Shown here: positions 25,231 to 36,104 of the stretch, piece after piece | Layout of the letters: each line of letters starts with the position of its first letter | Position numbering within the stretch: the stretch's first letter is position 1 | Source of the DNA: Rhodospirillales bacterium | GTDB taxonomy: Bacteria > Pseudomonadota > Alphaproteobacteria > Rhodospirillales > WMHbin7 | Assembly: GCA_016214125.1 (NCBI GenBank) | Contig: JACRPC010000011.1 | Span: 62,001-126,000 of the forward strand | Direction of reading: 5' to 3' | DNA length: 64,000 nucleotides | Program-made: the position numbers and the translations under genes | Notes under the pieces: generated by a model | The model's input: the letters and a program-made list of their open reading frames with translations, nothing else | Told to the model about the DNA's origin: nothing | Database searches by the model: none

Positions 25231-26457
25231 ATGAGCAGCGCTCCCGCTCCCGTCTGGAACAACAAACTCATCAAATGGGTCGATGATCGCCTGCCGATCT
25301 TCACCTTGATGCACGGTTCGGCGGTCGCCTACCCGACGCCCAAGAACCTGAACTACTGGTGGAACTTCGGCTCGCTGGCCCTGTTCGTGCTCGTGGTGAT
25401 GCTGATGACCGGCATCTTCCTCGCCATGAGCTACACGCCGCATGTCGACCACGCCTTCAACTCGGTCGAGCGCATCATGCGCGACGTCAATTACGGTTGG
25501 CTGTTGCGCTATCTGCACATGAACGGCGGCTCGATGTTCTTCATCGTCGTCTACATCCACCTGTTCCGCAATCTTTATTACGGCTCTTACAAGGCGCCGC
25601 GCGAGATTCTGTGGTGGATCGGTGTCATCATCCTGTTGGCGATGATGGCCACCGCTTTCATGGGCTATGTGCTGCCCTGGGGCCAGATGAGCTTCTGGGG
25701 CGCCACGGTGATCACCAATCTGTTCTCGGCGGTGCCGGTGGTCGGTGATTACATCGTCAGTTGGCTGTGGGGCGGCTTCTCGATCGACAACCCCACGCTC
25801 AACCGCTTCTTCTCGCTCCACTACCTGCTGCCCTTCGTGATCTTCGGGCTGGCGGTGGTGCATCTGTGGGCGCTGCACACCTCGAAGTCGAACAACCCCT
25901 TGGGCGTCGAGATCAAGACCCCGGCCGATTCCATCCCCTTCCACCCCTACTACACGATCAAGGATTTCTACGGGGTGGGGGTGTTCCTGATCTTCTACAT
26001 GTTCTTCGTCTTCTACGCGCCCAACTTCTTCGGCGAGCCCGACAACTACATCCCGGCCAACCCGCTGGTGACGCCGCCGCATATCGTCCCGGAATGGTAC
26101 TTCCTGCCCTTCTACGCGATCTTGCGGGCCATCCCGGACAAGCTGGGCGGCGTGGTTGCCATGTTCGGCGCCATCATCGTCTTGTTCTTCCTGCCCTGGC
26201 TCGACACCAGCAAGGTCCGCTCGGCCAAGTTCCGCCCGATCTACAAGCAGTTCTTCTGGATCTTCCTGATCGACTGCATCGTGTTGGGCTGGGTGGGCGC
26301 CAATCCGCCCGAAGGCCATTTCGTGCTGATCGGCCAGATCTCCACCGCCTATTATTTCTTCCACTTCCTCATCCTGATGCCGGTCCTGGGCTTCCTCGAA
26401 CCGACCCGCCCGGTGCCCGCCAGCATCAGCCAGCCCGTGCTGAAGGAGAAGGCGTGA
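25231..26457 (+). CDS. petB: Cytochrome b of the bc1 complex
   Basis: 408 residues with eight membrane helices. Haem-ligating His pairs are in [23 protein letters not shown] and [19 protein letters not shown]; the Qo-site motif [13 protein letters not shown] is intact; [19 protein letters not shown] is the other Qo loop. Alphaproteobacterial full-length type (not split b6/IV). The stop overlaps the petC start (TGATG). Confidence 0.96.
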   Translation: MSSAPAPVWNNKLIKWVDDRLPIFTLMHGSAVAYPTPKNLNYWWNFGSLALFVLVVMLMTGIFLAMSYTPHVDHAFNSVERIMRDVNYGWLLRYLHMNGGSMFFIVVYIHLFRNLYYGSYKAPREILWWIGVIILLAMMATAFMGYVLPWGQMSFWGATVITNLFSAVPVVGDYIVSWLWGGFSIDNPTLNRFFSLHYLLPFVIFGLAVVHLWALHTSKSNNPLGVEIKTPADSIPFHPYYTIKDFYGVGVFLIFYMFFVFYAPNFFGEPDNYIPANPLVTPPHIVPEWYFLPFYAILRAIPDKLGGVVAMFGAIIVLFFLPWLDTSKVRSAKFRPIYKQFFWIFLIDCIVLGWVGANPPEGHFVLIGQISTAYYFFHFLILMPVLGFLEPTRPVPASISQPVLKEKA

Positions 26458-27218
26458 TGCGCAGTCTGCTATCCCTCGCGCTTGCCGCTGCCGTTGGCGT
26501 CTTTGCCGCCGGCGCGGCCCCGGCCTCGGAAGGGCCCGCCATTCCCAAGCGGACCTGGTCCTGGGACGGCGTCTTCGGCCAGTATGATGTGAAGCAGCTT
26601 CAGCGCGGCTTCCTGGTCTTCAAGGACGTCTGTTCGAACTGCCATGCGATGAAGCTGGTGGCCTATCGCAACCTGACCGCGCTTGGCCTGTCCGAGGACG
26701 CCATCAAGAAGATCGCCGCCGAGAAGGAGGTGATGGACGGCCCCAACGATGCCGGCGACATGTTCAAGCGCCCGGCCCGCCTGTCGGACCGCATCGTGCC
26801 GCCCTTCCCCAACGACAACGCGGCGCGTTCGGCCAACAACGGCGCCCTGCCGCCCGATCTGTCGCTGATGGCCAAGGCGCGCAAGGGTGGGCCCGACTAC
26901 ATCCACGCCCTGATGATGGGCTACAAGGACCCGCCCAAGGACGTCACGGTCGCCGACGGCATGAACTACAACACGGCCTTCCCCGGCAACCAGATCGCCA
27001 TGCCGCCGCAGATGCAGGACGACCTCGTCACCTACGCCGACGGCACCAAGGCGACCGCCGATCAGATCGCCCAGGACATCGCCGCCTTCCTCAATTGGGC
27101 GGCCGAGCCGGAACTGAACGAGCGCAAGAGCCTGGGCCTGAAGACGATGATCTTCCTCGTCGTGCTGACGGCGATGCTCTACGCCTTGAAGCGCAAGATC
27201 TGGGCCGACCTGCACTGA
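26457..27218 (+). CDS. petC: Cytochrome c1
   Basis: 253 residues; ATG at 26457 shares a base with the petB stop. A cleavable signal peptide (about 24 residues, ending APASE) is followed by the haem site CSNCH near residue 60 and the axial-Met region around FPGNQIAMPPQM. A C-terminal membrane anchor (MIFLVVLTAMLYALKRKIW) fixes it to the inner membrane. It hands electrons to soluble cytochrome c and may also receive them in reverse flow from sulfur oxidation. Confidence 0.95.
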   Translation: MRSLLSLALAAAVGVFAAGAAPASEGPAIPKRTWSWDGVFGQYDVKQLQRGFLVFKDVCSNCHAMKLVAYRNLTALGLSEDAIKKIAAEKEVMDGPNDAGDMFKRPARLSDRIVPPFPNDNAARSANNGALPPDLSLMAKARKGGPDYIHALMMGYKDPPKDVTVADGMNYNTAFPGNQIAMPPQMQDDLVTYADGTKATADQIAQDIAAFLNWAAEPELNERKSLGLKTMIFLVVLTAMLYALKRKIWADLH

Positions 27219-27243
27219 GTCGGGCCCGATCGGAAATCCAATC

Positions 27244-27277
27244 GGCCGCCGGCAGCCCTGCCGGCGGCCCTTTTCTT
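27244..27277 (+). terminator. Intrinsic terminator after petABC
   Basis: A perfect 11-bp stem GGCCGCCGGCA (27244-27254) / TGCCGGCGGCC (27259-27269) with a GCCC loop is followed by CTTTTCTT. It sits 25 nt behind the petC stop and separates petABC from mtnP. Confidence 0.9.
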
Positions 27278-27294
27278 GATCAGGGAGCCTTCCT

Positions 27295-28178
<884 letters not shown>

Positions 28179-28182
<4 letters not shown>

Positions 28183-30398
28183 TCGACCTTTTGCGCGGGC
28201 TGGGCGATGGCGAAGGTGCCTTTGCCGTGCTCCTTGGCGACATACATCGCCCGATCGGCGCCGCCCAGGATGTCCTCAACCGTCTCGCCATGGTCGGGGT
28301 AGAAGGCGACGCCGATGCTGGCGCCGATATGGGCTTCGCGCTCGCCGATCCAATAGGGCCTGGACACCGCATCGAGGATCTTGCCGACCACCCGGGTCAG
28401 CACGCCCTCGGCCATCGCCGGCATCAAGAGGATGATGAATTCGTCGCCGCCCAGGCGGGCCACCGTGTCGGCGTCGCGCACGCATTCCTGCAGGCGCTGC
28501 GCCACCTCCTTCAGCACCAGATCGCCGGCGCTGTGGCCCATCCGATCGTTGACCGCCTTGAAGCCGTCGAGATCGATGAACAGCACGCCCAGCTTGGCCT
28601 GCTGACGCTTGGCCAGCGCCATCGCCTTAGCAAGCCGGTCTTCCAGCAAATTGCGGTTGGGCAGCCCGGTCAGATTGTCGTGGCTGGCCAGATGACGGAT
28701 GCGTTCCTCGGCCGCCTTCAATTGGGAAATGTCGATGCCGACGCCGATCAGATGCGGCTGGCCTTCGATGAAAATCCGCCGGCCGGAGAAGAAATAGGGG
28801 ATCGAACGGCCGTCCTTGGTCACCAGGCTCGCCTCGACCTCGCCCGAGCCGGTCTGGAAGACCTGGCCGATCCGGCTCTCGATCAGCGCCCGGTCTTCGC
28901 CCAGAAAGAAATCGAGCGGATGGCGATTCTTCATCTCCTCGGGGCTGTAGCCGGTGACGAATTCCTGCGCCCGGTTCCACAGCACGTAACGCCCCTCGCG
29001 GTCGATCAGATAGAAGATGCCGGGCAGCGAGTCGATGAACCCCATCACCAGGGCGTGCTCGCGCCGCGCCTCCTCCTCGGCCTTGCGGCGCTCTTGAACC
29101 TCGGTCAAAAGGGCCTGGTTCTTGTCGTCGAGTTCGTGGGTCCGTTCGGCAACCCGCAATTCCAAGGTGGCGATGTTTTCCCTGATCTTGCTCGCCATGG
29201 CGACGAAGACGTCGCCGAACTGGGTGAATTCGCGGCTGATCATCGCCGGCATGGTCTGATCGAGATGCCCGGCCGCCAGGCGCTGGGCGGCTGCCGCCAT
29301 CAGTTGGATGGCGTTGGTGAAGCGGCTGCCGGCCAGGGCACCCAAAAGGCCGGCGACGATCAAGATGACCAGCGCCACGCTGAGCAGGAAATTCCTCTGG
29401 TGCAGCAACGGCGCCTCGAAATCGGCGTCGCTCAGAACCACGCCCAGGAGCCAGACCATGCCGTTGCTGTCGACGCTGGGCTGCAGGCGGGCTCGATGCG
29501 TCCCACCCTCGACCTCGAAGGTGAATTCGACCGGCATGCTGATCCGATCCAGGGCTCCGGCCTTGACCACCGCCTGGGCGGCTGCGGCGCGAATCAGCGG
29601 GTCGGGGCTGGCGGTGGCGTGCCGGCGCGCCGGTTCGGCCGCCGAATCGTCCGGCGCGCCGCCCTCGGAACTGGCGACCATCAGGCCCGAGGGCTCGAAG
29701 ATGAAAGCCCGCCCGTTCGGACCCAGATCGAGCTGCTTGAGGAACTGGTCGATGCCCTTGAGGTGGATGCCCACCGCCATCACGCCCTCGACCTGGCGCC
29801 GGGAATCGCGGATCGCCTGCACGACGGTGACAAACAGCGAGCGGTGCGGGCCGAAATAATAGATCTCGGTCCAGCGCGGCTCGGCCAAGGGCAGCGCCGC
29901 CCGATACCAGGGACGGCCCCGCGGATCGTAATCGGGCAGCCGGCTGATCTCCTCACCCCGTTCGCCATTCTCCGCCAGACGCTGCCCGACAAAGGCGTGG
30001 CCAGTGCCGGCGTCCGATCGGGTCAGGATGATCGTGCCGTCGGGCCGGCGCTCGACGCCGACGAAGCTCTTGTCCTCGGCGCCGTAGAAAATCGCCCCGG
30101 CCTGCGGATGGTGCTTGAGATTGTCAAGGAATCGGGCCTGCACCTCGTCGCGCTCGCCCCGAAAGGCGGCCTGGGACACCATAAGGTCAAGCAGGCGGTC
30201 GTTGCTGGCCAGAAGGTTCTGGACTTCGCGCTCCATCCGGCCGATGGCGGCCTCGCGCAGCAGACCGACATACTCGCCCACCAAATGGCGGCTGCTGCTC
30301 AGCGCCTGCCAGGTCACCAAGCTGATCGTAACCAAAACAAGGAGGACAAATGTCGCCCAAGTGAGCAGACGGATCGACGGCTTCTGGTACATCGGCAT
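28179..30398 (-). CDS. Membrane diguanylate cyclase: dCache-HAMP-PAS-GGDEF
   Basis: 739 residues. A membrane helix (about 10-30), a periplasmic dCache-type sensor (about 35-335, with DYDPRGRPWYRAAL), a second helix (about 340-358), a HAMP-like segment, a short coiled coil, a PAS domain (about 460-570, with FYLIDREGRYVLWNRAQEF) and a GGDEF domain from about 575. The active site is LGGDEFIILL and the substrate-binding phrase SHDNLTGLPNR is intact, so it should make c-di-GMP. Ligand unknown. It is inserted between mtnP and mtnA on the opposite strand. Confidence 0.9.
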
Positions 30399-30594
30399 TG
30401 ACCCCCGCCGCGAAAGGAATTCAGGCCCCCGACCGATTCTCGGCGTCTTGATTGTTTATTGTGGTCATCGTTTTTCCCCGCTTCAAGGGTAGCAAGAGAA
30501 AGAGCAAGAAAAAACATCGCAATTCGCGCAAACTCTTGCGGAACCCTTAAACGCCCCCTTAGATTAGCGGTCCCCGAACAAGCCCAGGCAAGCG
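30399..30594. promoter_or_regulatory. Divergent region with long-range hairpin upstream of mtnA
   Basis: A 196-bp A/T-richer gap. AAGGGT (30485-30490) plus GCAAGAG (30492-30498) is complementary to CTCTTGC (30533-30539) plus ACCCTT (30543-30548), giving a 13-bp stem with a small internal loop and a 34-nt apical loop, about 46 nt before the mtnA ATG. It could be a 5'-UTR structure of mtnA or an operator for the divergent pair. No known SAM riboswitch class was recognised. Confidence 0.35.
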
Positions 30595-31692
30595 ATGAAA
30601 ATCAACGGCGTTCCCTATCGCACCATCTGGCCGTCGGCCGACCGCCGATCGGTGACGATCATCGACCAGACCCGCCTGCCGCACGAGTTCGTTACCCGGT
30701 CGCTGGCAAACCTCGATCAAGCGGCGCACGCCATCAAGGCGATGCAGGTGCGAGGCGCGCCCCTGATCGGCGCCACGGCGGCCTATGGGCTGGCGCTGGC
30801 GATGAACGCCGATCCCTCCGATGCGGGCCTCAAGACGGCGTATGACCGGTTGCTTGCCACCCGGCCCACCGCCGTCAATTTGCGTTGGGCGCTCGATGCC
30901 ATGCAGACAGGCCTGACGCCGCTTCCGCCGGCCCAGCGCGCGCTGACGGCCTGGCAGCGGGCGGCGGCGCTTTGCGACGAGGACGTCGCCATCAATGAGG
31001 CGATCGGCCGCCACGGCAAAAGCCTGATCGCCCAGGCCTGGGAAAGGAAGGGCTGCCAGGGATCGGTCAACATCCTCACCCACTGCAACGCCGGCTGGCT
31101 GGCGACCGTCGATTGGGGCACCGCGCTGGCGCCCATTTACGCCGCCCATGACGGCGGCATTCCGGTCCATGTCTGGGTCGACGAGACGCGGCCGCGCAAC
31201 CAGGGCGCCAGCCTGACCGCCTGGGAATTGGGCCAGCATGGCGTGCCGCACACGGTGATCGCCGACAACGCCGGCGGGCACTACATGCAGCACCACCGGG
31301 TCGATCTGGCGATCGTGGGCACCGACCGCACCACGGCCAGCGGCGACGTCTGCAACAAGATCGGCACCTATCTGAAGGCGCTGGCCGCCTTCGACAACAA
31401 GGTGCCCTTCTACGTCGCTCTGCCCAGCCCAACCATCGACTGGACGATTTCCGACGGGCTGGTGCAGATCCCGATCGAGGAGCGGGCCGGCGACGAGGTT
31501 TCGCACATCCCCGGCCTGGCCGAGGACGGGCGGATCACGCGGGTTCAGGTGACGCCCAAGGGCAGCGCGGTCGCCAACCCGGCCTTCGACGTCACTCCGG
31601 CCCGCCTGGTCACCGCCCTTGTCACCGAACGCGGTATCTGTCCGGCAACGCCCGAAGGGCTGCGCGCGCTCTTTCCCGAGAAGGCTCCATGA
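30595..31692 (+). CDS. mtnA: S-methyl-5-thioribose-1-phosphate isomerase
   Basis: 365 residues. Motifs of the MtnA/eIF2B-alpha-like fold: [38 protein letters not shown] (active-site Cys), [18 protein letters not shown], and [20 protein letters not shown] with the catalytic Asp. It converts methylthioribose-1-phosphate (or the 5-deoxyribose analogue) to the ribulose-1-phosphate. The stop overlaps the next start as ATGA, so it is translationally coupled to the aldolase fusion, which is a strong pointer to a shared pathway. Confidence 0.93.
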   Translation: MKINGVPYRTIWPSADRRSVTIIDQTRLPHEFVTRSLANLDQAAHAIKAMQVRGAPLIGATAAYGLALAMNADPSDAGLKTAYDRLLATRPTAVNLRWALDAMQTGLTPLPPAQRALTAWQRAAALCDEDVAINEAIGRHGKSLIAQAWERKGCQGSVNILTHCNAGWLATVDWGTALAPIYAAHDGGIPVHVWVDETRPRNQGASLTAWELGQHGVPHTVIADNAGGHYMQHHRVDLAIVGTDRTTASGDVCNKIGTYLKALAAFDNKVPFYVALPSPTIDWTISDGLVQIPIEERAGDEVSHIPGLAEDGRITRVQVTPKGSAVANPAFDVTPARLVTALVTERGICPATPEGLRALFPEKAP

Positions 31693-33746
31693 AAAATCTC
31701 TGGTCCGACGCCGACGCCAAGGCCGCCATCCGCGGTTACGCCAAGGCGGGCGTCAACCGCGATCGGGCGCTGCGCGTCTACACCACCCGCTTGCTCGGCT
31801 CCGAGCCCAAGCTGGTCCTGCATGGCGGCGGCAACACTTCGGTCAAGACCGTGATGGCCGACGCCACCGGCCAAGCGGTGCGGGTGCTGTGCGTCAAGGG
31901 TTCGGGCTGGGACATGGGATCGATCGAGCCGGCGGGCTTGCCGGCGGTGCGCCTCGAGCCTCTCCTCAAGGCCGCCGCGATCAAATCGATGTCCGACGAG
32001 GCGATGGTCAATCTGCAGCGGGTCAATCTGCTCGATGCCGGCGCCCCCAATCCTTCGGTCGAAACGCTGCTGCACGCCTTCATCCCGCACAGCTTCATCG
32101 ACCACAGCCACGCCAACGCCATCCTGAGCCTGACCGACCAGAAAAACGGCGCCCGTCTGGCGCGCGAGCTTTACGGCGACAAGCTGGCCTTGGTGCCCTA
32201 CATCATGCCGGGCTTCGATCTGGCCCTGGCGGCCAAGCGCGTCTTCGACGCCCATCCAAGGGCCGAGGGGCTGGTGCTCTTGAAGCATGGCCTGTTCACC
32301 TTCGGCGCCACCGCCAAGGAGGCCTATGACCGCCACATCCGCTATGTCAGCCAGGCCGAGAAGCGCTTGGCGCAGGGCACGCGCGGGCGAATTTTCCTTC
32401 CCGCCCGCCTGCCGAAAGACTTGGCGGCGCCGACCCTGGTGGCGCCCATCCTGCGCGGGCTGGTCGCCCAGCCGCTTGACGCCGCCCAGGGCCGCTATCG
32501 GCGGATGATTCTCGATTTCCGCGCCACCCCCGCCATCCTCGATTACGCGGGCGCCAAAGCGGTAGCCCCGCTTTCGCGGCGCGGCACGGTGACGCCCGAT
32601 CACGTCATCCGCACCAAGGGCTGGCCGCTGGTCGTGCCGGCGCCCGAGGCCGGCCGGCTGGACGATTTCGCCAAGGCGGCCCGGGCGGCGCTGGGGGAAT
32701 TCGTCTCCGGCTACCAAGCCTATTTCGCCCACCACAACGCCCACCAGAATCCCAAGAAGAAGCCGCTCGATCCCTATCCCCGCGTCATCTTGGTGCCGGG
32801 TGTGGGCCTGTTCGGGCTGGGGGCCAGCAAGAAGGAGGCGGCGATCGCCGCCGATCTGGCCGAAACGGCAGTGGCCACCATCACCGACGCCGAGCGCATC
32901 GGCCGCTTCGAAAGCATCGCCGAGGCCGATCTGTTCGCCATGGAATATTGGTCGCTCGAGCAGGCGAAGCTGGGCAAATCGGCCGAGAAGCCTTTGGCTC
33001 GCCAGGTGGTGGCGGTGACCGGCGGGGCATCGGGCATCGGCGCCGCCACCGCCCGGGCCTTTGCCGCCCAAGGGGCCCAGGTCGCCGTGCTCGACCGCGA
33101 CCCCGAAGCCGCCCGCGCCGTCGCCCGATCGATCGGCGGCTTGGCGCTGGCCAGCGACGTCACCGACGCCGCCTCGGTTGCCCGGGCCGTCCAGGCCATC
33201 GCCCTTCATTTCGGCGGACTCGACATTCTGGTCTCCAACGCCGGCGCCGCCTGGCAGGGCCGCATCGGCAGCGTCTCGGAACAAATCTTGCGCGACAGTT
33301 TCGAACTCAATTTCTGGGCCCATCAGAAGGTGGCGCAGGCGGCGCTGGGGGTGATGCGGGCGCAGGGAACCGGCGGCGCGCTCTTGTTCAACGTCTCCAA
33401 GCAGGCGATCAATCCCGGTCCCGATTTCGGTCCCTACGGCCTGCCCAAGGCGGCGACCTTGGCGCTGATGCGCCAATATGCGGTCGATCACGGCAAGGAT
33501 GGCGTCCGCGCCAACGCCGTCAACGCCGATCGCATTCGCACCGGCCTCTTGACCGACGCCATGATCAAAACGCGCTCGCAGGCGCGGGGCTTAAGCGAGC
33601 ATGATTACATGGCCGGCAATCTGTTGGGCCGCGAGGTGACGGCCGAGGACGTCGCCCAGGCCTTCGTCGATCTAGCGCTGGCCGAGAAGACCACCGGCTG
33701 CGTGATCACCGTCGATGGCGGCAACATCGCCGCCGCCCTGCGCTGA
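31689..33746 (+). CDS. Bifunctional class II aldolase / short-chain dehydrogenase
   Basis: 685 residues. The N-terminal part (about 1-260, linker to 430) is a class II aldolase of the rhamnulose/fuculose-phosphate type: [10 protein letters not shown] phosphate loop, Glu in [12 protein letters not shown], metal ligands in IDHSHANA and [10 protein letters not shown]. The C-terminal part (about 435-685) is an [21 protein letters not shown] cofactor loop, SNAGAAW, catalytic Ser in FNVSKQA and the YGLPK (YxxxK) motif. The architecture is that of YuxG/RhaEW rhamnulose-phosphate enzymes. Its coupling to mtnA suggests the substrate is 5-methylthioribulose-1-phosphate or 5-deoxyribulose-1-phosphate, giving DHAP plus an aldehyde that the SDR then oxidises or reduces. 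No rhamnose genes are nearby. Confidence 0.85.
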   Translation: MKNLWSDADAKAAIRGYAKAGVNRDRALRVYTTRLLGSEPKLVLHGGGNTSVKTVMADATGQAVRVLCVKGSGWDMGSIEPAGLPAVRLEPLLKAAAIKSMSDEAMVNLQRVNLLDAGAPNPSVETLLHAFIPHSFIDHSHANAILSLTDQKNGARLARELYGDKLALVPYIMPGFDLALAAKRVFDAHPRAEGLVLLKHGLFTFGATAKEAYDRHIRYVSQAEKRLAQGTRGRIFLPARLPKDLAAPTLVAPILRGLVAQPLDAAQGRYRRMILDFRATPAILDYAGAKAVAPLSRRGTVTPDHVIRTKGWPLVVPAPEAGRLDDFAKAARAALGEFVSGYQAYFAHHNAHQNPKKKPLDPYPRVILVPGVGLFGLGASKKEAAIAADLAETAVATITDAERIGRFESIAEADLFAMEYWSLEQAKLGKSAEKPLARQVVAVTGGASGIGAATARAFAAQGAQVAVLDRDPEAARAVARSIGGLALASDVTDAASVARAVQAIALHFGGLDILVSNAGAAWQGRIGSVSEQILRDSFELNFWAHQKVAQAALGVMRAQGTGGALLFNVSKQAINPGPDFGPYGLPKAATLALMRQYAVDHGKDGVRANAVNADRIRTGLLTDAMIKTRSQARGLSEHDYMAGNLLGREVTAEDVAQAFVDLALAEKTTGCVITVDGGNIAAALR

Positions 33747-33832
33747 TTTGGAACCCCTTTACTTCGCCAATCGCGGTTCCTACCTATTAGTCTCGACTTG
33801 CCAGAGGGAGCCGAAGGGGCTTTGATAATCAG
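33747..33832. other. Intergenic gap with weak inverted repeat
   Basis: GGAACC (33750-33755) and GGTTCC (33775-33780) are complementary with a 19-nt spacer directly behind the aldolase-fusion stop. No T-run follows. GAAGGGG at 33813-33819 may be the ribosome binding site of the EAL gene, at an unusually long spacing of 13 nt. Confidence 0.25.
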
Positions 33833-35578
33833 ATGACCGTCACGGCCGCTCCCGCTTCGGTCCAGCCCAAGCCACCTTCCTCGTTGGCTCCGGCTGCGGC
33901 CCCGACACCGGCCTCTGCCGTCTCGCCTGCCCAAAAGGCCGAGCGTGAGCGTTACGTGGCGCTTGCCTTCTGCTGGGCCGATCTCTTGTTCGAATTGGAC
34001 CGCAATGGGGCGCTCACCTTCGCCTCAGGCGCCACCGAGGCTTTCGTCGGCCGCAAGCCCAAGGACCTGCCCGGTACACCGCTGGCCGACCTCTTCGCCC
34101 CCGAAGATGGCCCCCTGGTCAACCATTTCCTGAAGACCGTGTACGCGCGGGGCCGCCACGACAACGAAATCCTTAGGCTCCGTCGCCTGCACGGCCCCAA
34201 TCTGCCGGTTTCGGTCGCCGGCTATCATCTCGACGGCAAGTTCTTCATTGCCATGCGGATGCGCGCCGCCTCGCTGGCCAGCGCCTCCGATCATGTGGTC
34301 CGCGATCAGAAGACCGGCCTGGTCAATCACGAGGCCTTCAGCGAGGCCGCCAGCCAGCGCATCAAGCAGATGCAGGAGCTGGGACAGAAGGCCGAAGTCT
34401 CGGTGGTGGCCTTGGCCGGCTTGGCCGACCTCAAGACCCGGCTGGGCGCCGGCGCCGCCGATCAGCTCATGAGTTCGGTCGGCGCCGCCCTGAAGGCCAA
34501 TTCGGTCGATGGCGACACCGCCACCCAGATCGACGACGACAAATTCAGCCTGGTCCATCAGGCCACCGTCGATCTGGCCTCGATCGAGGAACAGATCACC
34601 CTTCTCGCCAAGCGGGCCGATCCCACCGGCGAGGGCGTCACCGTCGAAGCCGCCTCGCTCGACATGGCCGGCGCCGATGCGATCAATCAGGAAGATCTCG
34701 CCAAGGGCTTGATGTACGCGCTCTCCAGCTTCCAGAAGGAGGCCGGCGCCGAATTCCGCCTCGACAAGCTGTCGGCCAACATCGGCACTCTGGTCACCAA
34801 GGGGGTGAACGAGGTCAACGGCTTCAAGCGCATGGTGGCCGAGGGCAAGTTCTACGTGGCGCTCCAGCCGATCATCGACATCAAGACCGGCGACATTCAC
34901 CACTACGAGGCGCTGTGCCGCTTCGAGCAGGGCGCGCCCGGCGAATCGCCCTACCGCTACATCACCTTCGCCGAGGAAACCGGCCTCATCCACGATTTCG
35001 ATCTGGCGATGGCCAAGAAAGTGATCGAGTGGCTGTCCAAGATGCCGCGCAACAACGACAAGTACCGGGTGGCGGTGAACATCTCGGGCTTCTCGATTGG
35101 GATGCCCGGCTATGTCGAGGGCCTGCACAAGCTCTTGAAGGCCAACGATTGGACCAAGGGCAAGCTGATGTTCGAGATTACCGAAAGCTCGCGGATGAGC
35201 GATCTCGAAAGCGCCAACGCCTTCATCCAGGGCCTGCGCAAGAAGGGCCACCATGTCTGCCTCGACGATTTCGGCGCCGGCGCCGCCAGCTTCCAATATC
35301 TCTCGGCCCTCGAAGTCGATGTGGTGAAGATCGACGGCTCGGCGGTCAAGAACGCCCAGAAGGCGCCCAAGGGCCGCGCCTTCCTCTCGGCGCTTACCGA
35401 ACTCTGCAGCCGTCTGGGGGTCGAGACGATTGCCGAAATGGTCGACAGCCCGGAAAGCCTGGCCTTCGTACGCGATTGCCGCTGCGATTACGTTCAGGGT
35501 TTCCTGTTCGGCAAGCCCTCGGCCAATCTGGCCGATTTCACCCCCCTGCCGCACGGCAATCTGTTCAAGAAGCGCTGA
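33833..35578 (+). CDS. PAS / degenerate GGDEF / EAL c-di-GMP phosphodiesterase
   Basis: 581 residues. A Pro/Ala-rich start is followed by a PAS-like domain (about 40-145), a GGDEF-type domain whose active site reads IDDDKFS instead of GGDEF (about 155-290), and an EAL domain (about 335-570). The EAL catalytic set appears intact: YEALCRF, VNISGF, FEITESS, LDDFGAG, VVKIDGS, TIAEMVDSPES and VQGFLFGKP. It should therefore hydrolyse c-di-GMP, with the degenerate GGDEF as a possible GTP sensor. No membrane segment is seen. Confidence 0.87.
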   Translation: MTVTAAPASVQPKPPSSLAPAAAPTPASAVSPAQKAERERYVALAFCWADLLFELDRNGALTFASGATEAFVGRKPKDLPGTPLADLFAPEDGPLVNHFLKTVYARGRHDNEILRLRRLHGPNLPVSVAGYHLDGKFFIAMRMRAASLASASDHVVRDQKTGLVNHEAFSEAASQRIKQMQELGQKAEVSVVALAGLADLKTRLGAGAADQLMSSVGAALKANSVDGDTATQIDDDKFSLVHQATVDLASIEEQITLLAKRADPTGEGVTVEAASLDMAGADAINQEDLAKGLMYALSSFQKEAGAEFRLDKLSANIGTLVTKGVNEVNGFKRMVAEGKFYVALQPIIDIKTGDIHHYEALCRFEQGAPGESPYRYITFAEETGLIHDFDLAMAKKVIEWLSKMPRNNDKYRVAVNISGFSIGMPGYVEGLHKLLKANDWTKGKLMFEITESSRMSDLESANAFIQGLRKKGHHVCLDDFGAGAASFQYLSALEVDVVKIDGSAVKNAQKAPKGRAFLSALTELCSRLGVETIAEMVDSPESLAFVRDCRCDYVQGFLFGKPSANLADFTPLPHGNLFKKR

Positions 35579-35607
35579 TCCACCCCAAGCAAGGACTTAG
35601 TGTCTTA

Positions 35608-36102
35608 ATGCCCCACCGCGGCCCCTGGACCGATCGCCAAACCGGCGTTGTGCCCCCCGAGATCATGGGCAAATTGAGCGGCGTCGAATACATAAGGCGC
35701 ATGATCGCCGGTGACCTTCCCATGGCGCCCATCTGCGCGCCGCTGCGCTTCACCGCCATCGAGGTCGAACCGGGCCGGGTGCTCTTCGAAGGCGCGCCCG
35801 GCCCCGATTTCTTCAATCCGGGCGGCAACATCCATGGCGGCTATCACGCCACCCTGCTCGATTCCGCCATGACCATGGCGGTCTTTTCGATGCTGAGGGC
35901 CGGCCAAGGCGTCACTACCTTGGAATTCAAGATCAGTTTCGTGCGCCCGCTCACCGACCGGGTCGGCCATGTGCTGGCCGAGGGCAAGGCGATCCAGGTC
36001 GGCCGCACCATCGGCACCGCCGAGGGCCGCTTGACCGACAAACAGGGCAAGCTTTACGCCCACGCCACCACCACCTGCGCCGTTCTCAATCGCGGCGAAT
36101 AG
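35608..36102 (+). CDS. PaaI-type hotdog thioesterase
   Basis: 164 residues from ATG at 35608. The hotdog-fold signature FFNPGGNIHGGYHATLLDSAMTMAV contains the HGG motif and the catalytic acidic residue (LLDSA) of the PaaI/YbgC-like acyl-CoA thioesterases; TLEFKISFVRPLT and GRTIGTAEGRLTDKQGKLYAHATTTCAVL complete the fold. The acyl-CoA substrate is not predictable. The next gene starts 2 nt after its stop. Confidence 0.85.
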   Translation: MPHRGPWTDRQTGVVPPEIMGKLSGVEYIRRMIAGDLPMAPICAPLRFTAIEVEPGRVLFEGAPGPDFFNPGGNIHGGYHATLLDSAMTMAVFSMLRAGQGVTTLEFKISFVRPLTDRVGHVLAEGKAIQVGRTIGTAEGRLTDKQGKLYAHATTTCAVLNRGE

Positions 36103-36104
36103 CC

